This document shows, one piece after another, positions 5,951 through 11,286 of a DNA stretch of 11,286 bases (the first letter of the stretch is position 1; every line of letters begins with the position of its first letter). The position numbers and the translations under genes are program-made. The notes below the pieces were generated by a model. It was not told the origin of the DNA, made no database searches, and worked only from the letters and a program-made list of their open reading frames with translations. Source of the stretch: Candidatus Saliniplasma halalkaliphilum (GTDB lineage: Archaea > Thermoplasmatota > Thermoplasmata > Halarchaeoplasmatales > Halarchaeoplasmataceae); assembly GCA_019594235.1 (NCBI GenBank), contig JAFDTG010000047.1, positions 1 through 11,286 of the forward strand. Reading direction: 5' to 3'.

Positions 5951-8095
5951 TTAACGTATAGTATCCAGGGAGAATGATCCCATGGTTATTCCAGATTTAC
6001 TCGCAGTGTATTTCACCCAATCTCTAGTCTGAACGTCGCCTAGACCTTCAACCTTGAGATAGGTTTGAAGCTGCTGATATTTGAATTCTACTTCTCCATC
6101 CATCATGTGGCCGAGCATAGATATGTCCTGCTCGCTGTGCATACCTTTCTCAAGAGTGTACAAGGAAACTGCCTTATCCCGTTTTCTTCTTCCGGAAAAT
6201 GGCTGAAGTATTCTAAATGTAGTCGAAGTATCAAGGTAGGCAATGAGTGTGGAAACGGATACGAAAGCTAATCTATAGTACCGATGTTTTTTCTTTATTT
6301 CAGCTGCGAACTCTTCCACGGCTTTAGTTATAGCTTCTACGTCGGACTGCTCGTCTATGTATTTCACATAATCTTTTTCTCTTAGATTATCATCGACCTC
6401 GCCCATACTCACCGAATATGCATCCACATAATAAACCAGGTCCCGCATCTCGTACTCCTCGTATGTGGGTAAAATAAATTTCATCTCCTCCCGTACTCCT
6501 TCAACCGTCTTATCAGTTATAACCCATATCGCAGGTACACCTTTCTCCAAGCCTTCTGCCATGAAAGAATTGATCAATACACCTTTTCCAACGTGGGGTG
6601 GTCCGTACATAGAGACATTCGAACCCAAGGGTATACCACCCAGCAGTAAATCGTCCAACCTCTGTGTTCCAGTTTTTGCTTTCTCCTGTTCGATCTCCTG
6701 AAGGATCTCCTCCTCTCTTTCCCTGAGTTCTTCATCGATAAGATCTTCTTCCCTAGCTCGTAACTCACGTTCCTTCTGCTCGATATACTTTGTCTTGGCT
6801 TTTAATTCCTGTTCCTTCCTATTGATCTCTTCCTTTAAGTCTTGAAGTTTTTTCTGTCTTTCCTGTTCTGTCATGTCACCCAATTCTCTTTTCTTCGCTT
6901 CCAACTCTTTCTTCTGTTTGGTGATCATCTGTTCTCTGTGCATCAGGTCTTCTTCCCTCTCGTTCAATTCATTTTCTTTATAATCTAACTTCTCACGTAG
7001 ATTGTCCAGTTGGTCCCTCTTCATGGTGAGTTCATCTTGTAGATCTTGTATCTTTTGATTCTTATCTTTGATTTCATTTTCCTTCTGGTCGATGATATTC
7101 TCTTTCTTCTCCAGTTCTTTCTGTATCTCTTCGTCACCGATCTCACTGTAATCTACCGAGGTTTCAGCTGATTCGAGTTTTTCTCTCAAACCTTCATTTT
7201 CACTCTTTAACTCTTCGATCTTCTGCTGTAATTCCTCGTCACCACCTTCTACATAAACTTCCTGAGTAGGTTGAGGTTTTTTTTGGGTTTTTAAGTATTT
7301 AAGCATGGCTACACTGCCCTGCTTGATATCCTCGATCTCTTGATTTAATTCTTCTTTTTCATCTTCTAATGTATCTATCTCACTTTGAAGTTCATTTACC
7401 CTTTCAGTCAGTTGAGTATTCTCTTCAACGATTTCTTGAAAGTCAAAATCTCCTGATTCTAACTTTTGGAGTCTCTTTTCAAATTTATCTCTTAAAATAC
7501 TGACTTCGCCCATCTTGGAGTCTAGGGTTTCCTCTTTTTCCTTGATCTCCTCTTTTAATTCTTCACGTTCGTCTTCGAAAGTTTCCTCACCTAGCCAACT
7601 CGAAAAAGAATCATCTTCACCGGTTAACCAAGCTTTCAAAGCTTGATTGTCTTCTTCAAGTATTTCATCATCGTCATTAACAATCGAATCTTCTTCTTTG
7701 GCTTTTTCTATTTCATCACTAAGTAAACCGCCTAGATCACTTTCTTCCCCTTCGCCAGTCAACCATTTAGAAAGTTCTTCATTTTCTGGATCACCGTTTT
7801 CCGATATCTCTTCTTCTTTTTGAAGCAGTTGATCTGCCTCAGTCTTCAACTGTTCCGCCTTTTCAACATCGAACCCATTGATGCCTTCCAGTTCGTTAAC
7901 ATCGGCTTTAGAAATAGATTTTAGCCCGGTAAAGCCGGTTTTAAACAAAAGCTTCGCTGTATCCCCCGTGACCATGGAGATTTTCTTCAATTCCTCGATA
8001 ATAGCCTCCTTTTTCCCGTCAGAAAATCCCTCTACTATATCTCCCCCTCCAGGTTTCTCAGATCCAACGGGAGTGCTTTTAGAACTTTCAGCCAT
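5951..8095 (-). CDS. Helix-hairpin-helix, coiled-coil, degenerate KaiC/RAD55-like protein
   Basis: The 714-residue protein has four parts. Residues about 33-92 are a helix-hairpin-helix-like segment (TGFTGLKSISKADVNELEG, 53-71), which suggests nucleic-acid or protein binding. Residues 95-175 are very acidic and carry three WL-G-E motifs (W111, W156, W167). Residues about 175-470 are a long coiled coil, broken by a Pro/Gln-rich hinge near 271-280. Residues 474-714 resemble the RAD55/KaiC-like family: TGTQRLDDLLLGGIPLGS (475-492), P-loop GPPHVGKG (498-505), VITDKT (525-530) and a C-terminal block including VEGLGDVQTRDWVKY (682-696). The P-loop has Gly505 where ATPases have Thr or Ser, and the strand before STL (609-617) has no Walker B Asp, so ATP hydrolysis is doubtful. 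No membrane segment. ATG at 8095 has GTGAT six bases upstream. A scaffold or signalling role is inference. Confidence 0.85.
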   Translation of the reverse strand: MAESSKSTPVGSEKPGGGDIVEGFSDGKKEAIIEELKKISMVTGDTAKLLFKTGFTGLKSISKADVNELEGINGFDVEKAEQLKTEADQLLQKEEEISENGDPENEELSKWLTGEGEESDLGGLLSDEIEKAKEEDSIVNDDDEILEEDNQALKAWLTGEDDSFSSWLGEETFEDEREELKEEIKEKEETLDSKMGEVSILRDKFEKRLQKLESGDFDFQEIVEENTQLTERVNELQSEIDTLEDEKEELNQEIEDIKQGSVAMLKYLKTQKKPQPTQEVYVEGGDEELQQKIEELKSENEGLREKLESAETSVDYSEIGDEEIQKELEKKENIIDQKENEIKDKNQKIQDLQDELTMKRDQLDNLREKLDYKENELNEREEDLMHREQMITKQKKELEAKKRELGDMTEQERQKKLQDLKEEINRKEQELKAKTKYIEQKERELRAREEDLIDEELREREEEILQEIEQEKAKTGTQRLDDLLLGGIPLGSNVSMYGPPHVGKGVLINSFMAEGLEKGVPAIWVITDKTVEGVREEMKFILPTYEEYEMRDLVYYVDAYSVSMGEVDDNLREKDYVKYIDEQSDVEAITKAVEEFAAEIKKKHRYYRLAFVSVSTLIAYLDTSTTFRILQPFSGRRKRDKAVSLYTLEKGMHSEQDISMLGHMMDGEVEFKYQQLQTYLKVEGLGDVQTRDWVKYTASKSGITMGSFSLDTIR

Positions 8096-8150
8096 GATAG
8101 AATCACATCTTTATTCCGGCTTTTTGTATTTCCATTGTTAAATGGGCATT

Positions 8151-8161
8151 CATTATATATT
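8151..8161 (-). promoter_or_regulatory. TATA box for the rod protein gene
   Basis: The minus strand reads AATATATAATG, centred near 8157. A start site near 8131 would give a leader of about 36 bases ending in the GTGAT ribosome site before the ATG at 8095. A second, more distant TATA-like tract at about 8226-8240 could give a longer leader. Confidence 0.5.
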
Positions 8162-8179
8162 TTTTTACATCTCCGGAAA

Positions 8180-8206
8180 GCCCATCATCTATAAGCTAAT
8201 GTGGGC
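8180..8206 (-). other. Bulged hairpin 25 bases downstream of a TATA-like tract
   Basis: GCCCA and CAT (separated by one bulged T) pair with ATG and TGGGC, giving an eight-base-pair stem around a ten-base loop. On the minus strand a TATA-like tract (TATATATAATATAAAA, about 8225-8240) predicts a start site almost exactly at the stem's first base. The transcript would start with this hairpin, contain a seven-codon reading frame (MMGFPEM) and run on toward the rod-protein gene. It may be a leader structure or a small RNA, or chance. Confidence 0.25.
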
Positions 8207-8252
8207 AGTGCTAAGTCATTTTCGTTTTATATTATATATAGATTTCCTATCT

Positions 8253-8468
8253 CTAGCTAATCCTTCTGTGGTTTTTCACTTTGTCCATAATCTTCTTTAT
8301 GAAAACAGGCACCAATATCCATAATAATAAAACTGGGAATACAGCCTGCACCTCAAGCGTGATCAATATGTAGGTTGATATGATGGCGAATATCAAAACA
8401 ATCAAGGCACCAAACTGATGAATCTTTTTTATTTCTATCAAAGTGATCATTATCATAATTTCCTGCAT
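8253..8468 (-). CDS. Small two-helix membrane peptide, unknown function
   Basis: This predicted protein of 71 residues was not recognised. Two hydrophobic segments are visible, at about residues 18-38 and 42-57, followed by a basic tail (KKIMDKVKNHRR). The basic tail suggests a cytoplasmic C-terminus by the positive-inside rule. The start is uncertain. TTG at 8489 lies too close to the TATA box at 8491-8500. ATG at 8468 fits a leaderless start. ATG at 8456 has AGGA just upstream and would give 67 residues. It lies between the rod protein and the divergent hypE and shares the promoter region of hypE. Hydrophobicity and the promoter support it, but a chance frame in AT-rich DNA cannot be excluded. 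Confidence 0.5.
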   Translation of the reverse strand: MQEIMIMITLIEIKKIHQFGALIVLIFAIISTYILITLEVQAVFPVLLLWILVPVFIKKIMDKVKNHRRIS

Positions 8469-8490
8469 GCTTATTTGTTTTTTCGACAAA

Positions 8491-8500
8491 GTAATATATC
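8491..8500. promoter_or_regulatory. hypE: Shared divergent TATA box for hypE and the two-helix peptide
   Basis: GTAATATATC on the plus strand reads GATATATTAC on the minus strand, so one near-symmetric AT element can serve both directions. Its centre near 8496 is 26 bases before the hypE ATG at 8522 and 28 bases before the ATG at 8468 on the other strand, both fitting leaderless messages. Confidence 0.5.
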
Positions 8501-8521
8501 ACGAACTGATGAAGATTGAAT

Positions 8522-9574
8522 ATGAAAGATGATAAAGACCACGTAATAACCATGGCACATGGGGCTGGCGGGGAACTGATGGGCAAGTTGATAAACGATC
8601 TTATACTTCCTCTTTTTAAATCTGAGATGGGAGAGATCCCACTTTCAGATCTCGATGATTCAGCTGTGGTCGAAGATATCGTGATCACAACAGATGGTCA
8701 TACGGTAAAACCAATATTCTATCCTGGAGGTGATTTAGGAAGTATATCGGTGGCAGGTACCGTGAACGACCTCCTGGCTGTTGGAGCAAAACCCTTAGCA
8801 CTAACAGGTGCTTTAATTTTACCAGAGGGTGTTTTGATGAACGATATTAAGCGGATCTTATCCAGTGCCGCTGAAACATGCCGAAAAGCAGGTGTATCTG
8901 TAGTCGCCGGAGATACAAAAGTTGTTGAAAGAGAAGATTTAGATTCCCCACTCATGACCACAACCGGTATCGGAAAACGCCATCCACTCATGGATAAGAA
9001 TATGGAAAGAGCTGGTGAGAGGAGAACAAATTGGCTTTCAGACAATAACCTAAAAGACGGAGATAAAATAATCGTTACCGGAACCGTAGGGGATCATGGG
9101 ATCACAATACTTTCAGAAAGAGAGGGGTATGGATTTCAAGGAAAAGTCAAGAGTGATGTTGCGCCTCTGGTAGATGTGATGGAAAGTGCATTAAAAGTAG
9201 GTGGTGTCGCTTCTGCAAAGGATCCAACAAGAGGTGGGCTAGCTAATTCACTTAATGAAATAGCCTCTAAATCTGATGTTGGTATAGAAGTTGAAGAAGA
9301 TAAAATACCTATCAAAGACTGGGTAAGAAATGCCGGAGAGTTACTCGGTATCGATCCCCTTACCATCGGAAATGAAGGGAAATTTATAATGGCGGTAGAA
9401 AGTTCCATGGCTGAAGAAATCTTGGAAGCTTTAAAGAAAACTGAAAATGGAAAAGATGCAGCTGTTATTGGAGAAGTTAAAAAAGATATAGATGGAGTTA
9501 TATTGAAAACTGAGGTCGGTGGAACTAGGATATTAGAACCCCCAGTTGGTGATCCAGTACCTAGGATCTGCTGA
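8522..9574 (+). CDS. hypE: HypE, carbamoyl dehydratase for NiFe hydrogenase cyanide ligand
   Basis: HypE dehydrates the carbamoyl group placed on its C-terminal cysteine by HypF, forming the thiocyanate that becomes the cyanide ligand of the NiFe centre; HypC/HypD are its usual partners. The 350-residue protein (from the ATG) shows the N-terminal MAHGAGG (11-17), the ATP-site blocks FYPGGDLGSISVAGTVNDLL and GDTKVVE (130-136), GDHG (190-193), and the conserved C-terminal PRIC with Cys350 last. Between TTGIG (147-151) and GD (180-181) lies a stretch of 28 residues, against about 15 in the members I recall. A TTG at 8516 would add two residues; the ATG at 8522 sits 26 bases from the TATA box and is preferred. 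No other hyp gene or hydrogenase subunit lies in the window. Its last 14 bases overlap the end of the convergent PLD gene. Confidence 0.95.
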   Translation: MKDDKDHVITMAHGAGGELMGKLINDLILPLFKSEMGEIPLSDLDDSAVVEDIVITTDGHTVKPIFYPGGDLGSISVAGTVNDLLAVGAKPLALTGALILPEGVLMNDIKRILSSAAETCRKAGVSVVAGDTKVVEREDLDSPLMTTTGIGKRHPLMDKNMERAGERRTNWLSDNNLKDGDKIIVTGTVGDHGITILSEREGYGFQGKVKSDVAPLVDVMESALKVGGVASAKDPTRGGLANSLNEIASKSDVGIEVEEDKIPIKDWVRNAGELLGIDPLTIGNEGKFIMAVESSMAEEILEALKKTENGKDAAVIGEVKKDIDGVILKTEVGGTRILEPPVGDPVPRIC

Positions 9575-11286
9575 TTTGAATATATTTCCACAAACCTATA
9601 ACTGCAGTTATTATCAAGATACCGATCAGAGGAATTATCAGTAGATCTGTTTGGTCTTCTTTCTGGCCTATCCAGGATTCTTCTTCCCTAACTATCACAT
9701 TCACAGTATCTGTGTCCCAATTCCCACACTTGTCTTCGACATACAGCGTTATTTGGTAACTACCAGGTTCTCTAAAGATAGTTGAATATCGTATCCCTCG
9801 TCCTTCATAGTTTCCGTTCGAATCAATGTCCCACTTGTATACTTCTATGTTACTATCATCCCATGAATAATCTGCCTTTAATTCTACAACACTGTTAACT
9901 GTAGTTTCAATATCCCTACCGGCATCAGCGATCGGTGTCGTGACGTCATCGCGCCAATCGGATAAAAATACATTTGAAAAGTATCTACCTATTTCTTCGT
10001 TCTCGATGATAACTCCCGACTCCCGATTCTGTAGAACTGAATTTGAATTCCAATTTATACTAGATATCAGAACTTTACTTTCATCAACTATCATACCTTT
10101 ATTATGAATCTTGGATAATCCGTGTTCTTCTGATATCAGTTTTGCTTCTAAGTCAAATTCTTTGTCATCAGCTAAAGAATTAAGTATTTTCACTAAACCA
10201 TCGTTACCGGTACCATTAGTGTAATAATCTAAATTATACCAGGTGGAATCAAGAAGGATCTTCACTTCGACACCATCTTCAGCCCTTTCGATTATACTTG
10301 AAATAAATGGGTTCTCACCATGGTCCCATCTTCTGATGTAAAATTGCTGCAAATATATGGATTCTTCAGCAGATTCTATCATTTCAAGTATCGAGCTTTT
10401 TGAGGTGTCAGGGGATATCACTGTTCTGGCATCAACTTTATCTTTCACATTTAATGGTTCAAAACTCCTATGATGGAAACCAATATAATTGTTGGTATTA
10501 TTGTAGTCAAATCCTTCAATATTCTCAGCAATGAATTCATCCCCATATCTCATGTCACTCTGAAAAACTTCGGAATAATAATCGGCAATATCCTTATTTT
10601 CAAGAACTACACCCCAGCCTCGGTTTCCATAAGTCGGATTGACTGGATATCCGGTGTAACCAAAATTTTCAGACGATATCAATACTCTTTCCGAGTCAGC
10701 GATCATCATCTTCGAATGTAAAAAGCGATAGGGTGAATATCCGTATCCTCCCATGAGATGGACCTGTCCCCCGGATTTTTTGACTTTGCTTAAACAAGTT
10801 CTTACCTCTTCACTTAAACCACCGACTGGAACACCCTCGGCTAGTACATTTACTTCAATACCATCTTCAGCTAGATCTGCGATACGTTTAGTGATCTTTT
10901 TGTTTCTAAGTTCATATATGGATACTTTGAGAGACGATTCTACTTGCCCTAAAAACTCGGTCATGACTTCTTTCGAATTATCTGGAGAAACAAATGCAGT
11001 GGTGTTCCCTTCGTAAGAAAAACTTTCTTGTTCAAAATCAGAATGTCCTACTTTCCAGTCACGGGACCAATTCCAATCTTCTGCACTATTGGTATCTTGA
11101 TCTCTTCTTTTAGCATAACTGGCATATCCTAATGTTCCAACTCGTTCACCAGTCCATCCATCACCCCCTTCTCCTTTTCCATAGTAGAAAGCATCTGAGA
11201 GGTCGCCATCAGTGTACACCAACAACTCATCCTCCGTATTGGCAAGTTTAAAATTACCGCTGGTTTCAAAGTCCTCGTACATGACA
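9561..11286 (-). CDS. Membrane-anchored surface protein with lamin-tail, two PLD-fold domains and PKD domain, N-terminus beyond window
   Basis: The frame stays open to the right edge. The first Met (ATG at 11282) is preceded by an in-frame codon, so the true start and probably a signal peptide lie outside. Counting from that Met, residues 1-85 resemble the end of a lamin-tail domain (FKLANTEDELLVYTDG, DTNSAEDW). Two phospholipase-D HKD halves follow: HSKMMIAD (His189, Lys191, Asp196) with SSENFGYTGYP, and HNKGMIVD (His393, Lys395, Asp400) with SSINW. Residues about 450-532 are a PKD domain (IADAGRD, YKWDIDSNGNYEG, PGSYQITLYVEDKCGN). A transmembrane helix (about 546-567) and short basic tail end it. 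This architecture suggests an outward-facing phosphodiesterase, perhaps a nuclease or phospholipase; substrate unknown. It ends in an overlap with the convergent hypE. Confidence 0.88.
   Translation of the reverse strand, partial: VMYEDFETSGNFKLANTEDELLVYTDGDLSDAFYYGKGEGGDGWTGERVGTLGYASYAKRRDQDTNSAEDWNWSRDWKVGHSDFEQESFSYEGNTTAFVSPDNSKEVMTEFLGQVESSLKVSIYELRNKKITKRIADLAEDGIEVNVLAEGVPVGGLSEEVRTCLSKVKKSGGQVHLMGGYGYSPYRFLHSKMMIADSERVLISSENFGYTGYPVNPTYGNRGWGVVLENKDIADYYSEVFQSDMRYGDEFIAENIEGFDYNNTNNYIGFHHRSFEPLNVKDKVDARTVISPDTSKSSILEMIESAEESIYLQQFYIRRWDHGENPFISSIIERAEDGVEVKILLDSTWYNLDYYTNGTGNDGLVKILNSLADDKEFDLEAKLISEEHGLSKIHNKGMIVDESKVLISSINWNSNSVLQNRESGVIIENEEIGRYFSNVFLSDWRDDVTTPIADAGRDIETTVNSVVELKADYSWDDSNIEVYKWDIDSNGNYEGRGIRYSTIFREPGSYQITLYVEDKCGNWDTDTVNVIVREEESWIGQKEDQTDLLIIPLIGILIITAVIGLWKYIQISRS

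Noticed and set aside
6574..6768. Minus-strand frame of 64 codons within the rod protein in another phase
   Set aside because: It sits inside a well-supported domain and coiled coil and is best explained as an alternate-frame shadow.
8142..8324. Plus-strand open frame of 60 codons in the AT-rich gap
   Set aside because: It runs over the rod-protein promoter and the opposite small membrane gene, has no ribosome binding site, and its aromatic-rich product looks like AT-rich noise.
8353..8688. Minus-strand open frame of 111 codons across the hypE start
   Set aside because: It lies opposite the well-supported start of hypE and across the divergent promoter, with a Ser/Pro-rich composition typical of a shadow frame and no recognisable domain.
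9136..9591. Minus-strand open frame of 151 codons opposite hypE
   Set aside because: The product is Ser/Thr/Pro/Phe-rich and mirrors the hypE coding sequence. No family features; hypE is certain there.
1..11286. CRISPR array, tRNA, insertion sequence or attachment site
   Set aside because: No regularly spaced repeats, no cloverleaf-like arms, no transposase or integrase features and no paired terminal repeats were seen by reading both strands.

Overview
The window looks archaeal. Evidence from the genes: the GMP synthase ATP-pyrophosphatase subunit stands alone (the archaeal split form), there is a stand-alone Lrp/AsnC ligand-binding domain, a RAD55/KaiC-like protein, a COG1784-type TctA permease, and a cell-surface phospholipase-D-fold protein with lamin-tail and PKD domains. 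Evidence from the signals: several starts lie 25-28 bases downstream of a TATA-like box with no ribosome binding site, which fits leaderless archaeal transcripts. Other starts use GGTGAT- or AGGAGG-type sites or TTG/GTG codons. The overall flavour (acidic proteins, moderate AT richness, these families) resembles uncultured Thermoplasmatota-type Euryarchaeota, but that placement is an impression and not a demonstration.

Layout. Nearly everything from 8468 down to 1 reads on the minus strand. In transcription order it holds: a two-helix membrane peptide (8468-8253); a 714-residue protein with a helix-hairpin-helix, a coiled coil and a degenerate KaiC-like domain (8095-5951); a DUF1614-RDD membrane fusion 31 bases downstream (5919-4552); an M24 Xaa-Pro peptidase (4527-3442); a stand-alone RAM domain and a three-helix membrane protein joined through a strong Shine-Dalgarno site (3395-2836); the purine pair purE and guaAB, which overlap (2790-1362); and a TctA-like permease cut by the window edge (1314-1). 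A divergent promoter near 8496 separates this block from hypE on the plus strand (8522-9574). The 3' end of hypE overlaps the 3' end of the convergent surface PLD protein by 14 bases; the PLD gene runs off the right edge.

How the genes fit together. purE and guaAB are a clear metabolic pair: de novo purine ring formation and GMP synthesis. The RAM domain and its small membrane partner are an obvious co-transcribed pair of unknown role. The most interesting unit is the 714-residue rod protein plus the DUF1614-RDD membrane protein. The rod protein has a RecA-fold domain whose P-loop lacks the Ser/Thr and which shows no clear Walker B Asp. Its neighbour is a multi-pass membrane protein fusing two uncharacterised families. 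They may form a membrane-linked scaffold or sensor, but nothing in the sequence proves that they interact. No tRNA, rRNA, CRISPR array, insertion sequence or attachment site was seen, and no gene-free stretch exceeds 300 bases.
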